Source: a virus
Reading direction: 5' to 3' (one strand)
Length of the DNA stretch: 28,330 bases
IMG/VR virus record: IMGVR_UViG_3300049825_000310
Span: 1-28,330 of that record
Shown one piece after another: positions 1-8,420 of this stretch. The position numbers were made by a program, and so were the translations under genes. The notes beneath the pieces were generated by a model. The model saw nothing but the letters and a program-made list of their open reading frames with translations, searched no databases and had not been told where the DNA came from. The stretch's first letter is position 1. The number at the start of each line of letters is the position of its first letter.

Positions 1-2
1 TT

Positions 3-422
3 GAAGTAAACGGCAATCAATACACCGTGGCACCATACTTTAATGGCATACGCTACTCTGATATAAATTACAAAGCACTCACTACATCCTACGGCAAATT
101 ATATCCTGGTTATGTAGTACGATGGAAACTGTTCAATGGTCCAAAGTATCCATCTGATTATGTTTATGGATGCACATTTGTGAAAGAGTTTAGACCAGGC
201 GAAGGCGTTAACAATACCATAAAGATAGTTGCCGACACTCAGTTCTTTTATGATGCTGCCACAAACACATTGCACTTTGATAATACAACGGTGGAAGACC
301 CTATACTATGGGGCGAATACGAGGAATATCCTGCTCAAGGCAAAAACGATGGTGACCAATGCTTCATAAATTTGCGCACCGGCAAAAAAGTTATCAATGC
401 TGTTGGAAATATCCCACAGTAG
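3..422 (+). CDS. Virion/tail-region protein, C-terminal part only
   Basis: The reading frame is already open at the left edge (E-V-N-G-N-Q-Y-T before the first GTG at 27), so this is the C-terminal 139 codons of a longer gene. The GTG is probably not a start. The visible part is rich in Tyr, Gly, Asn and aromatic residues and looks like beta-structured virion protein, but I recognise no domain. It is followed by a strong hairpin terminator, so it closes a rightward transcript. The tail genes at the right end of the window point the same way, so on a circular map this would be the end of the tail module. Assignment to the tail is inference from position. Confidence 0.6.
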   Translation, partial: EVNGNQYTVAPYFNGIRYSDINYKALTTSYGKLYPGYVVRWKLFNGPKYPSDYVYGCTFVKEFRPGEGVNNTIKIVADTQFFYDAATNTLHFDNTTVEDPILWGEYEEYPAQGKNDGDQCFINLRTGKKVINAVGNIPQ

Positions 423-486
423 AATATATTTGTTATCTCTAATTCATGGTTAATTACATATAATTAAGGGAAAGCACAAATTAGCA

Positions 487-522
487 AAAAAGCCTCTACA
501 AACGTGTGGAGGCTTTTTCTTT
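487..522. terminator. Bidirectional hairpin terminator
   Basis: A 13-bp stem (AAAAAGCCTCTAC against GTGGAGGCTTTTT, one G-T pair) encloses a 6-nt loop at 500-505. T runs lie downstream on both strands. It sits between the plus-strand gene ending at 422 and the minus-strand ninG ending at 561, so it can end both convergent transcripts. Confidence 0.85.
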
Positions 523-560
523 TCACTTGTTTTTATTTATGTAAATTCTATTCAGTTCCT

Positions 561-1112
561 TTAGTTCTTCGATTGTCCACTCAACTCTTTTATCAATCCC
601 TTATAGTAGGCAATCTTTTCTTTTATCTCAGGTAGGGTGAGTTTTAGTTCTTGTTGTTTCCTTTCCTCTAGGGCATCAAATCTTTCTTGGCCTATTCTTG
701 CAGGTAGTCGTTTTCTGTACTCATGCAAATTACCGCCTTTGTGTTGGTTACAATGGACGCAAGCATTATGAACGTTGTCCTCGTCAACCCTTAACTGTGG
801 GTATGCTCCACAAGAGTAGAAGTGACTTGCGTCTGTTTTCTTTCCTTGTAAATTTTGACCGCAACTTATACATGGGAGGTCTTTGTCTCTTAGCCTTATG
901 TATGTATTGAAAGCAATCTGTAAAAGTTGCATCCAATCGCTATGTGTTTTCAAAGACTCCTTCTTTTCCGCCACCCACTTCTTATCCTCTTTTTTCTTTT
1001 GAAATTTAGCGTATTCAATCATGCACGCTGGAGTTTCACACACGGGTTGCAATGAATTAAAACGGGGCTCAAACTTCGACTTGCAGACTTTACACTTTCG
1101 CGTTGTTTTCAT
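561..1112 (-). CDS. ninG: NinG/Rap-like recombination nuclease
   Basis: This 183-residue protein matches the NinG family (lambda Rap), which acts on branched recombination intermediates. Visible features are an N-terminal zinc-knuckle-like stretch (CKVC at 8-11, then Cys 25 and 30), a Lys/Glu-rich helix at about 35-60, and a second metal region at about 80-125 with CISCG, a DASHFYSCG motif and CVHCNQHKGG, an HNH-like arrangement. Length is close to the family norm. It is the only minus-strand gene in the left structural block and is isolated by a terminator on its 3' side, so it looks like an independently expressed insertion. It probably works with the exonuclease and ssDNA-binding-like protein at 13280-14474. 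Confidence 0.88.
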   Translation of the reverse strand: MKTTRKCKVCKSKFEPRFNSLQPVCETPACMIEYAKFQKKKEDKKWVAEKKESLKTHSDWMQLLQIAFNTYIRLRDKDLPCISCGQNLQGKKTDASHFYSCGAYPQLRVDEDNVHNACVHCNQHKGGNLHEYRKRLPARIGQERFDALEERKQQELKLTLPEIKEKIAYYKGLIKELSGQSKN

Positions 1113-1275
1113 TCAGTTGGCGGTTCAGGTAATAGTATCCAATTATTGTTCATTTTTTAAGTGCTTTAATTTACTGTTATTCAAATACATAAAATTTGTT
1201 TCCCTTATCAATGAGGTAAACATTTATGATTTCATGTTTTATTCGTTTAGTGCAAAAATATGTATAAAAATAGAC

Positions 1276-1311
1276 TTGTGCAAGATAAATAAACCGTTGC
1301 AATAATCTTTG
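1276..1311 (+). promoter_or_regulatory. Possible promoter for the capsid operon
   Basis: A TTG at 1276-1278 and a TAATCTTTG at 1303-1311 resemble the Bacteroidetes -33 and -7 boxes, but the spacing is about 24 nt and the -7 box has one extra base. The region 1113-1341 is the divergent space between ninG and the scaffold gene, where a rightward promoter would be expected. This is a weak match. Confidence 0.3.
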
Positions 1312-1341
1312 TATCTGTTATCAATAATTAATTCAAAAAAC

Positions 1342-1932
1342 ATGAGCACAAAAGATACTGTAATCGCAAAATTCAAAGATATTCTTTCTAAAAACCCATT
1401 CTTGAAACTTGCCGCTGCTGAAGGTTTAGAGCCTGCGGCACCCGTTGAGTTCAAAGCCACCGCAAAGTTAGCCGATGGAACGGAGATACAAAGCACTGCG
1501 GATTCTTTTGCTGTAGGTTCTGATGTTATGGTAGACGGTGCGCCTGCTGCGGATGGTGAATACATCATGGAAGATGGAAGCGCAATCGTTGTTGCAGGTG
1601 GATTAGTTACGGAAGTAAAGGAAGCCACACCAACGGACATGACGAGCGAACAACTATTGGCCGCTATCTCTGAATTATCAGAGCAACACAAAACACTTTC
1701 GGAAACTTTGACCGCTAAACAAGCTGAGTTGGAAGTATTGACCGCAAAGGAAAAATCAACCAACACTGAGTTGGCTATTGCTAAAGCCGAGGTTGCACGT
1801 TTGAGCGCATTACCTGCTGCTGCAAGTGTTACCGATGTTGCATTAGCTGCTTCAAAACAAAAAGAAAAGCCATCTAAAACATGGGCAGAAATGAACGCAA
1901 TTGAGCGCATGATTTCTTTGAAAAATAACTAA
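1342..1932 (+). CDS. Capsid scaffold-like protein
   Basis: The ATG at 1342 is preferred over an in-frame upstream ATG at 1309, which only adds residues in the leader. It gives 196 residues. The protein is acidic and Ala/Glu/Thr-rich. Residues about 35-90 look like small beta repeats (LADGTEIQSTADSF, then YIMEDGSAIVV), residues about 95-150 form a predicted coiled coil, and there is a short conserved-looking tail (WAEMNAIERMISLKN). It lies directly before the major capsid gene. A coiled-coil acidic protein just upstream of the capsid gene is the usual place and shape for a scaffold or capsid-assembly protein in Bacteroidetes phages. The role is inferred from context. No protease motif is visible. 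Confidence 0.65.
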   Translation: MSTKDTVIAKFKDILSKNPFLKLAAAEGLEPAAPVEFKATAKLADGTEIQSTADSFAVGSDVMVDGAPAADGEYIMEDGSAIVVAGGLVTEVKEATPTDMTSEQLLAAISELSEQHKTLSETLTAKQAELEVLTAKEKSTNTELAIAKAEVARLSALPAAASVTDVALAASKQKEKPSKTWAEMNAIERMISLKNN

Positions 1933-1971
1933 GTTCATATCAACCAATAAAATAAAAATCAATCCAATAAA

Positions 1972-2868
1972 ATGGCAACAACTCTTAATCTTACCGAGAC
2001 ATACGATGGCGAATTAGCCGGACAAATCCTCGTTAATGCACTCATCACAAATGAGTCAATGCAGCACGTTACGTTGAAAGAAGATATCGCGTACAAAGAA
2101 AAGGTGCGTAAAATGGAAATGGATGTGGTTATAGGTCCAATAACCTGTGACTTCACACCAACAGGCTCTGTTACATTATCAGAGCGTGAACTTGTTTTGG
2201 AAGGTTTCCAAACGCAAGGCCAACTTTGTAAAAAAGATTTTCTACGGGATTGGACTGCGCGCGATGCACAGAACAATATGTTGAATGGTCAATTGCAAGG
2301 AGGCATAGGTGACTATGTTGCACTAGCTATCGCTGCTAAAAATGAGCGCATCATGTGGCAAGGTGTAGATGCAACGGTTGGCGAATATAACGGATTTATA
2401 ACGCTATTCAATTTGGATGGAACTATTAACTCTGTTGCTTCTCCTGTGGCACTTACAAAAGCGAATATTATCGACAAGATAGAATTGCTTTTGGCTGAGG
2501 TTCCAACTGAGATTGAGAACGCCACCGAAAAGCCTATGGTGTACATGAACAATAAAACGTTCCACATATACCGTCAAGCAAACGTTGCAACTGGTAACGG
2601 TTGGAATACATACAACGGACCAGCTGTAGACAAATCATTCATGGGTATCTATGATATTGTTATTTGCCCGGGAATGACTGACAATACCATGGTAGTTGCT
2701 CAGAAATCAAATCTTTGGTTTGGTACTAACAAAGCAAGCGACATGAACTCTATCAAAACAAAAGATATGAGCGATGTTGATTTGAGTAACAATGTTAGAT
2801 GGACAGCGCAGTGGTTTGCTGGCTTGCAGTATGGTTTCGGTAACGAGATTGCACTTTACACAGTTTAA
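1972..2868 (+). CDS. Major capsid protein (HK97-fold type)
   Basis: This 298-residue protein has the size and layout of an HK97-fold capsid protein of Bacteroidetes phages. It has a helical N-terminus (residues 1-45), a strongly conserved-looking middle (MDVVIGPITCDF, ERELVLEGFQTQGQLCKKDF) and a C-terminal stretch typical of the P/A domains (MVYMNNKTFHIYRQ, GIYDIVICPGM, VVAQKSNLWFGT, WFAGLQYGFGNEIALYTV). It follows the scaffold-like gene and precedes a G/C hairpin that may end part of the transcript, as is common after abundantly expressed capsid genes. Family recognition is from memory. Confidence 0.85.
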   Translation: MATTLNLTETYDGELAGQILVNALITNESMQHVTLKEDIAYKEKVRKMEMDVVIGPITCDFTPTGSVTLSERELVLEGFQTQGQLCKKDFLRDWTARDAQNNMLNGQLQGGIGDYVALAIAAKNERIMWQGVDATVGEYNGFITLFNLDGTINSVASPVALTKANIIDKIELLLAEVPTEIENATEKPMVYMNNKTFHIYRQANVATGNGWNTYNGPAVDKSFMGIYDIVICPGMTDNTMVVAQKSNLWFGTNKASDMNSIKTKDMSDVDLSNNVRWTAQWFAGLQYGFGNEIALYTV

Positions 2869-2885
2869 GATTTTCCAATAACAAC

Positions 2886-2906
2886 GGGGGTTTAATCGCC
2901 CCCTTT
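2886..2906 (+). terminator. Hairpin terminator after the capsid gene
   Basis: GGGGG (2886-2890) pairs with CCCCC (2899-2903) around an 8-nt loop, followed by TTT then an A/T run. It lies 18 nt after the capsid stop and just before the next start, so it is likely leaky and sets relative expression. Confidence 0.65.
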
Positions 2907-2921
2907 AATAAAAAATAAAAC

Positions 2922-3464
2922 ATGGCGTGTATATTAACACAAGGATTTACAACATCGTGCTTAGATGGCGTTGGTGGTATCTCTGAGGTATTTGTTGCGA
3001 ATTGGGATAACTTTGATTCAGGCATTACAACTGACCCAACAAGCGGTGAAATAGATGGACTTCCAACTGCTACGCTTTATCGCTATGTAGGATTGAAGGC
3101 TTCAATGTCATTGGATGATACACCGAAACCTGATGTTGGAAACGGAACAATTTTCTACGAACAGAAAGTTGCTATTCGTATAGGTGGTTTGAGTTCTGCT
3201 AAGTCGAAAGAAATCACAACGCTTGCAAAAGCTAAGTTGATAATCTTTGTTCGCACAAACAAGAACCAAATACTTTGCATCGGCAAACAAAATGGTGCGT
3301 TCTTAACCGGTGGAGCAGGTGGCGCAGGAAAAGCACTAGGTGACTTCAACGGTTACGAGTTAGAATTTACTGCTGAAGAGCCGACCATGGCATTGTTTGC
3401 AGAAGCATACACGGCCGTTCCATTTGACAACTTCGCAGGCATAACATTAAGCCCTCTATACTAA
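2922..3464 (+). CDS. Putative major tail (tube) or virion protein
   Basis: This 180-residue protein starts MACILTQGFTTSCLDGVGGI. An N-terminal pattern of this kind (short leader, Cys, DGVGGI, then VFVANWDN) recurs in Bacteroidetes phage virion proteins beside the capsid gene. The rest is mixed beta, with IFYEQKVAIRIGGLS at about 80-95 and a Gly-rich loop near 128-137. It is flanked on both sides by hairpin terminators, which suggests its own high-level expression and fits a major structural subunit. Tail-tube identity is inference. A capsid accessory protein is the alternative. Confidence 0.55.
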   Translation: MACILTQGFTTSCLDGVGGISEVFVANWDNFDSGITTDPTSGEIDGLPTATLYRYVGLKASMSLDDTPKPDVGNGTIFYEQKVAIRIGGLSSAKSKEITTLAKAKLIIFVRTNKNQILCIGKQNGAFLTGGAGGAGKALGDFNGYELEFTAEEPTMALFAEAYTAVPFDNFAGITLSPLY

Positions 3465-3513
3465 GACCCGTTCTGTTTTCATCTTTCATATAAGTTTTAA
3501 TTGTTTCAAAATA

Positions 3514-3544
3514 GGCGGGCCTCAAAACTCGCCTTTTTTGTTTT
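3514..3544 (+). terminator. Rho-independent terminator
   Basis: GGCGGG (3514-3519) pairs with CTCGCC (3528-3533), one G-T pair, around an 8-nt loop, followed by TTTTTT, G and TTTT. It lies 50 nt after the stop at 3464 and only a few bases before the next start at 3549. Confidence 0.8.
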
Positions 3545-3548
3545 AAGA

Positions 3549-3938
3549 ATGAAATATCTAATACCAAATACAAGCGGTCAGACGCTATATGCTACACTCA
3601 AAGAGGGTGAAGTAATACTTGGTGCATCATACACAAATTACTTGCTTGTAATAACCCGCGATGAGAATTATAGCGATGGTGAAAGTATAGCGCAGGTGCC
3701 AGTGGTAGTGATAGACAATGAAAGGTTCACACAATTAACAGTTACCACTGTGGGTTTAACTGCTCCAGGCGCTCACACATACAAAGTTTACGGACAAAAT
3801 TCGGCAGTTAATACGGATCCAACTTCATTATTGGTAGTTGGTTTAATCGAGATGGGTTCAATAATTTTAACGGACGATGCTGAATATTTCACACCGTCAA
3901 TTTCAACAATAGAAAACGATGTTAGAAGCAGACAATAA
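3549..3938 (+). CDS. Small virion-module protein, unknown
   Basis: The ATG at 3549 is chosen because the upstream in-frame codons run through the terminator hairpin. The product is 129 residues, mostly beta, with a hydrophobic core of alternating residues (YLLVITRDENY, VPVVVIDNERF, HTYKVYGQNS). It overlaps the portal start by 20 nt, so the two are translationally linked. I do not recognise the family. The position between a virion protein and the portal suggests a capsid decoration or fibre-like role, which is only a guess. Confidence 0.7.
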   Translation: MKYLIPNTSGQTLYATLKEGEVILGASYTNYLLVITRDENYSDGESIAQVPVVVIDNERFTQLTVTTVGLTAPGAHTYKVYGQNSAVNTDPTSLLVVGLIEMGSIILTDDAEYFTPSISTIENDVRSRQ

Positions 3939-5934
3939 AAATAAAGTGCATAGCATTTCATTGGCTCAGTATTCGCCACAGAACTATTCTGAGGGTGAAG
4001 ATAACAAAGGCGTGGTGCACTATGGCAATGATAATAATTTTCCGTTGTACTTGGCTGAGTTGCACGAAACAACGCCCGTGCATGGCCCTTTGTGTACTTC
4101 ACTTGCCACAATGATTTCGGGCAAAGGATTTGAAACTAAAGACGCGAAACTTAATCAACGTGTAATTGCTCACGGCCTTTCTGACTTACTTCCTAAAGTA
4201 GGTAGTGACTTGAAAATATACGGTGGTTTCTTCACTGAAATCATTTATTCTACCGATAGAAAAACGGTTGCTAAAATAAAATACCATCCATACCATTGGT
4301 GCCGTTTGGGCATTGACAAAACAACTGGCGAAGTAGTGGGCGTTTGGATAAGTCGTGATTGGACAAGCACGGGCAAGGTTAGAAATAGACCAGTATTCGT
4401 GCCTCGTTTCAATCCTGCATTTAAAGAAGAACAACCAAATCAAATATTATTTACTCAGTTGCCGGTTGTTGGTAACGGATATTATGCTAAACCTGATTAT
4501 TGGCCTGCAGTAAACTATTTAGAGTTGGCCCGTCAAATTGGAATTTACCATGTGAATAATATTCTGAATGGTTTCTTTCCATCGTTTATGGTGTCGTTCT
4601 TTAATGGTGTGCCTGACGAAGAAAGTCAAAGAGGTGTGCGTAGGTCATTTGAAAAGTCGGCAAGCGGTGCAAAGAACGCGGGAAAGATGCTGATCACATT
4701 CAATGAAAGTGGTGTGACGCCTCCAAAGGTTGACCTCATGCCAATGACGGATGCAGATAAGCAGTACGACCTATTGAACAAACAAAGTGTTTCGCATATC
4801 ATGGTCGCCCACCGTGTTACAACTCCAAGATTATTTGGAATAGGTGACACTGGCAACGGTTTAAGTTCAAACACTGATGAAATGAAACAAGGGTTGGAGA
4901 TATTGAACACTCAGGTAATCAAACCATATCAAAGTTTGATTTGCAAACATTTTGAAACCATATACCAAGCAGAAAGTATCAATGGCACGCTCGAAATTAT
5001 ACCAAATGCACCAATAGACTTTATGAGCGATGAGCATACGGGTGTAAATGCTGCGTCACTTGCTCTTAATGGTGCTCAAATTGATTCTTTGATTAACATA
5101 ATACTACAAGTTGCAACGGGTGTTCTTACTCCTGAAACGGGCCGCGCAGTAATGAAGGCAGGTTTCCCTCAGTTGAAGAAAAAACAACTTGATGACATAT
5201 TTGAAACCGTTATTCCTGCAAGCGTAAACCCAACAGAGGTGTTGCAAAGCGTTGTTCGGTTTAGAAAAATAATGATGTCTAATGAATATATATCAAGCGA
5301 TACGCCAGTTTCTGAACCGCCCGTGGTGGCACCTAAATTAAGCGCAGAACCTGGAGCGGAATTAATCGCACTAGGTGAAGACGTGCCCAATGGTTATTTT
5401 ATTCTCGATGCATACAAAGTAAACGATGATGATGATGATGCTGAAAACGCAAGCCTTGAAAGTGTAAACTTATCAGTGAGCGCAGGCACGGCAAGGCCTA
5501 ATGCAAAGAGTGAGCAAGATAAAAAGATTGACAATAAACTGTTCATCACTCGTTACCGTTACAAGGGCGAAAGTTCGGACAACACTCGCGCTTTCTGCAA
5601 GAATATGGTGTCGGCCAACAAACTCTATCGCAAAGAAGATATAGTTCAAATGGAGAACCGCGCAGTCAACCCGGGATGGGGACCGAAAGGTTCGGACACT
5701 TACAATATATTTTACTTCAAAGGCGGTGGCGAATGTCATCATTTTTGGCAAAAAGAAGTGTATGTAAGTGCTGAAGGTTTGGGCATAGATGTGAACAACC
5801 ACAACGCAAGAAAAGAAGCTGTTGCCAAAGCAGAAAAGCAAGGCTACAAAGTGCGAAACGAAAAGCAAGTGGCACAACTTCCCGTTGATATGCCTTTCAA
5901 TGGATTTTTACCTGATAACCCTCGATTCAATTAA
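3919..5934 (+). CDS. Portal protein with C-terminal MuF-like extension
   Basis: This 671-residue protein forms the dodecameric ring through which DNA enters the capsid. Residues about 1-480 have portal character: VVHYGNDNNFPLYLAEL near the N-terminus, then GKGFETKD, a TEIIYSTDRKTVAKIKYHP stretch, and the stem/crown region with THRVTTPRLFG-like sequence around 295-310. A linker containing five consecutive Asp codons follows near residue 505. The last ~150 residues carry SDNTRAFCKNM, YRKEDI, GGGECHHFW and a basic tail. The spacing R-x-F-C ... E-D-I ... GG-x-x-C-x-H-x-W resembles the C-terminal cysteine/histidine module of phage minor head (MuF-like) proteins. The start at 3919 overlaps the previous gene by 20 nt. 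Confidence 0.82.
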   Translation: MLEADNKNKVHSISLAQYSPQNYSEGEDNKGVVHYGNDNNFPLYLAELHETTPVHGPLCTSLATMISGKGFETKDAKLNQRVIAHGLSDLLPKVGSDLKIYGGFFTEIIYSTDRKTVAKIKYHPYHWCRLGIDKTTGEVVGVWISRDWTSTGKVRNRPVFVPRFNPAFKEEQPNQILFTQLPVVGNGYYAKPDYWPAVNYLELARQIGIYHVNNILNGFFPSFMVSFFNGVPDEESQRGVRRSFEKSASGAKNAGKMLITFNESGVTPPKVDLMPMTDADKQYDLLNKQSVSHIMVAHRVTTPRLFGIGDTGNGLSSNTDEMKQGLEILNTQVIKPYQSLICKHFETIYQAESINGTLEIIPNAPIDFMSDEHTGVNAASLALNGAQIDSLINIILQVATGVLTPETGRAVMKAGFPQLKKKQLDDIFETVIPASVNPTEVLQSVVRFRKIMMSNEYISSDTPVSEPPVVAPKLSAEPGAELIALGEDVPNGYFILDAYKVNDDDDDAENASLESVNLSVSAGTARPNAKSEQDKKIDNKLFITRYRYKGESSDNTRAFCKNMVSANKLYRKEDIVQMENRAVNPGWGPKGSDTYNIFYFKGGGECHHFWQKEVYVSAEGLGIDVNNHNARKEAVAKAEKQGYKVRNEKQVAQLPVDMPFNGFLPDNPRFN

Positions 5935-5937
5935 GCC

Positions 5938-6492
5938 ATGGCCGTATCATTTCCAGCTAAAACGCTAATCATAGATGAAAATTACATAAAGAAGAACAGT
6001 GCTTTGAATGGTTCTGTTGATGCTAATTTAATTTATGCAGCCATGTATGTGGCTCAAATTAAAAACGTGCAACCGTATTTGGGCACGGCCTTATATGAAA
6101 AGATTTTATCAGACATTGCTGGCGGTACACTTGCTGGTGATTACTTGGACCTAGTCACAAAGAAATTAGCAGACGTTTGCTGTTGGTGGACTATGATTGA
6201 GTTGATACCAAAGCTCACATACAAGTATGACAATGGCAGTTTACAACAAAGAATTTCAGAAGATAGCACGCCTATAAGCGATGCGCAAATGAAGGATGAA
6301 ATAGACCGCGCAAGGCACAATGCTGAGTTCTTCACACGTAATTTAATTGACTACCTATGCGAAAATTCAAGTTTGTTTCCTGAGTATTCTCAAAGCGTAT
6401 CACCATGCAAATACCCACTTAAAAGAGTGCGCGTTGCCACATCATTCATGTTCACATTTACAAACGAAAATAATAATTGTTGCAATGATTAA
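5938..6492 (+). CDS. Putative head-tail connector protein
   Basis: This 184-residue, mainly helical protein begins 3 nt after the portal stop. It has a repeated helical region (NLIYAAMYVAQIKNVQPYLG, then LYEKILSDIAGG) and a conserved-looking middle with CCWWTMIELIPKLTYKYDNGS at about 82-102. Helical proteins of this size immediately after the portal usually serve as head-completion or connector proteins. The function is inferred from position and shape. The C-terminal Cys/Asn-rich tail (NNNCCND) is odd and overlaps the next start by 8 nt. Confidence 0.6.
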   Translation: MAVSFPAKTLIIDENYIKKNSALNGSVDANLIYAAMYVAQIKNVQPYLGTALYEKILSDIAGGTLAGDYLDLVTKKLADVCCWWTMIELIPKLTYKYDNGSLQQRISEDSTPISDAQMKDEIDRARHNAEFFTRNLIDYLCENSSLFPEYSQSVSPCKYPLKRVRVATSFMFTFTNENNNCCND

Positions 6493-6751
6493 ATCCTTAG
6501 TACGTGGCCAAGTAGTCACAATTTTAAAACGCTCAAATGGTTACGAATACCTTCGTGAAGGCGATATAGTAATAGATGAACCATTAACACTTCACCCAAG
6601 CGGACAAGCTGTTACCTGCACCATAGATATATGCGATGTGGTGGCTAACTGCGATGTGGTGTTGAATGACAAAGCATACATAACTGACGAACACCCGTTT
6701 GTGTTTCCTGAGTTGGTAGGAGGCAGACCTAGAAATATTGTACGAAGATGA
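6485..6751 (+). CDS. Small conserved-type protein, unknown
   Basis: The ATG at 6485 overlaps the end of the upstream gene and gives 88 residues. A longer in-frame reading from 6347 would lie wholly inside the upstream gene and is rejected. The protein has a beta-rich N-terminus (VRGQVVTILKRSNGYEYLREGDIVI), two CD-containing segments (TIDICDVVANCDVVL) and an Arg-rich end. No family recognised. It overlaps the next ORF by 4 nt (ATGA), so it belongs to the same translational chain. Confidence 0.65.
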   Translation: MIKSLVRGQVVTILKRSNGYEYLREGDIVIDEPLTLHPSGQAVTCTIDICDVVANCDVVLNDKAYITDEHPFVFPELVGGRPRNIVRR

Positions 6752-7122
6752 ACCAAAAAACATTCGCTGCATTTTTAGTTAGCTTACTAGCACTATGCAC
6801 ATGGATGTTTGGTTATATCCTAGTTGCCTATACATTTCATCATCCATACTTTGTCACGGATATATTCGTCACTGATATGTGGATGCTTAGTGATGCGATA
6901 GCCAAGTGCTTAATCATTGTTGTTCTATTAATGCTTACTACTGGATACTTTCATCAATGGTTGATGTTTGTTTTTTCTGTTGCCGTAAATAATTTACTCG
7001 ATGAATTATGGTTTGACCCTTACACACTAGGGTTAAACGAAGCTGCTATTACTGTTTTGCTTGCTGTTTATTACACCACACAAATCAACAAGGCTTTGTA
7101 TGCAGCAAGACGACATCAATGA
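6748..7122 (+). CDS. Integral membrane protein, possible lysis accessory
   Basis: This 124-residue protein has about four hydrophobic segments, at roughly 6-28, 45-66, 68-84 and 98-115, with short polar connections. It starts in an ATGA overlap and is overlapped by the next gene. It stands first of three membrane proteins directly before the endolysin, so a holin or holin-accessory role is plausible, but nothing in the sequence proves it. Confidence 0.65.
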   Translation: MNQKTFAAFLVSLLALCTWMFGYILVAYTFHHPYFVTDIFVTDMWMLSDAIAKCLIIVVLLMLTTGYFHQWLMFVFSVAVNNLLDELWFDPYTLGLNEAAITVLLAVYYTTQINKALYAARRHQ

Positions 7123-7429
7123 AATTCTAACTAAAAACGGTGTACCTATAATGAGTGCAATAACCGCTACTGTTGCAAAAGTATCACACACGATAATGAA
7201 TAACAGAAAACTATCATTTGCAAAGTGGTGTGCCATTATATCCATATCGTTATTTTGGGCGTGGATGGCCGGCTTGTTTTGTGCTTGGAAGGGATTTGAT
7301 ACACTTCTTACATCTATGGTCGTAGGCCTTTCTACGTTGCTAGGAGAGCGAATCAATGTGTACATAAGCGAAAACTATAAAGTCATATTTGATAAACTAC
7401 TTTCAATATTTACAAGTAACAAAAAATGA
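7100..7429 (+). CDS. Membrane protein, possible holin-type
   Basis: The ATG at 7100 is preferred to an in-frame upstream start at 7061 because it gives the shorter 23-nt overlap with the previous gene. The 109-residue product has a polar N-terminal helix, then hydrophobic segments at about 40-62 (AIISISLFWAWMAGLF) and 65-82, and a basic Lys-rich end. One polar start, two hydrophobic helices and a charged tail is a common class II holin layout. It overlaps the next gene by 4 nt. Confidence 0.6.
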   Translation: MQQDDINEILTKNGVPIMSAITATVAKVSHTIMNNRKLSFAKWCAIISISLFWAWMAGLFCAWKGFDTLLTSMVVGLSTLLGERINVYISENYKVIFDKLLSIFTSNKK

Positions 7430-7965
7430 AAAAACCATTCAAAGACACGGGCGTTGGTAAGTTCCTGCGCGAAAAAGTAGCGCCAATAGCAGGCGATGTA
7501 CTTACAATAGTAGGAGACATAACTGGGCGTGAAAGCATCGAAAAGATAGGCCAACTATTGAACGATAAGAAAGAACAAAGCGCAGAAGCCATGGCCCTGC
7601 ACATGGAGTTCGAGAAGTACAAGTTGGAATGGGAATTGGAACTGCAACGCCTGGAGCTGGATATATTCAAAACTGAATTAGCAGATCGCGAAAGTGCCCG
7701 TGCCCGTGAAATACAATATATGCAGGCCAACGGTGGTAAGCGTGATTGGTTAATGGGCTCGGCTGTTGCTGTTGCTCTTATCATGTACGTTTGTGCATTT
7801 GCGTTTCTAGCTTATGGACCCGTTGTTCCTGATGGAAAGAAAGATTTGTTCAACATGGGCGTTGGCCAAGTATTCACATTTGCCGGCATGGTGTTCGCTT
7901 ATTACTTAGGCACAACTAAAAGTTCACGCACCAAAGATGAAACCATTGCAAGCGCTATAAAATGA
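7426..7965 (+). CDS. Holin-like protein with coiled coil and two TM segments
   Basis: This 179-residue protein has a basic amphipathic N-terminus, a long coiled coil at about 50-100 (Glu/Leu/Lys-rich), the ADRESARAREIQYMQ stretch typical of phage proteins of this type, then two membrane segments at about 109-129 and 143-161 and a short charged tail. The layout (helical cytosolic part, RDW, two TM helices, YYLGTTKSS end) resembles the three-TM holins of phages and gene-transfer agents. It lies immediately upstream of, and overlaps by 4 nt, the endolysin gene. Confidence 0.65.
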   Translation: MKKPFKDTGVGKFLREKVAPIAGDVLTIVGDITGRESIEKIGQLLNDKKEQSAEAMALHMEFEKYKLEWELELQRLELDIFKTELADRESARAREIQYMQANGGKRDWLMGSAVAVALIMYVCAFAFLAYGPVVPDGKKDLFNMGVGQVFTFAGMVFAYYLGTTKSSRTKDETIASAIK

Positions 7966-8420
7966 ACCGCGTAAAGATTACCGATAACTTTTACCTCGAT
8001 GAGTTTATACCACCCGAAATATATTCGGTGCGCGGTGCTGCTTCCATTGAGTTATTGGATATTCGGATAATCGCGGGAGTGCAATTCCTACGCGAAAAGG
8101 CTGAGGCAAAGTATGGTGCCAGTGTTTCATTCACTGTAAATAATTGGTACAACAAAGGCACACGCCACGAAAGTGGTTTAAGGCTGCCAAATACACACAC
8201 TGGAGCCAAATGGAGCCAACATAAGTACGGCAGGGCAGTTGACATAGTGCCAAGGGGTTTGAGCGTTGCACAGATATTTGAAATCGTAAAAGAGAATGAG
8301 AGGTATTTATTAGACAGCGGGTTTATAACCACCGTAGAAAATATTGCCTTTACTAAAACTTGGCTTCATGTGGATTGCAGATACACCGGATTGGATAATT
8401 TACGGATTGTCAACCCTTAG
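7962..8420 (+). CDS. M15-type peptidase endolysin
   Basis: This 152-residue protein has the zinc-peptidase motifs of the M15 family: SQHKYGRAVDIVP at about 85-97 supplies the first His and Asp ligands, and KTWLHVDCRY near the end supplies the second His with its following Asp. The N-terminus (NFYLDEFIPP) is typical of phage M15_3 enzymes that cut peptidoglycan cross-links. No signal peptide is present, so it needs the upstream holin-type proteins for export. The 3' end overlaps the convergent minus-strand gene by 21 nt. Confidence 0.88.
   Translation: MNRVKITDNFYLDEFIPPEIYSVRGAASIELLDIRIIAGVQFLREKAEAKYGASVSFTVNNWYNKGTRHESGLRLPNTHTGAKWSQHKYGRAVDIVPRGLSVAQIFEIVKENERYLLDSGFITTVENIAFTKTWLHVDCRYTGLDNLRIVNP

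Noticed and set aside
27-422. GTG at 27 as a true gene start
   Set aside because: The frame is open to the window edge and the upstream codons look like normal protein, so the gene is simply cut off.
5425-5439. GAT trinucleotide run as a regulatory repeat
   Set aside because: It encodes a five-Asp linker between two portal domains and shows no other structure.
6347-6484. N-terminal extension of the gene at 6485
   Set aside because: It lies wholly inside the connector gene and reads as His/Cys-rich shadow sequence. ATG 6485 gives a normal short overlap.
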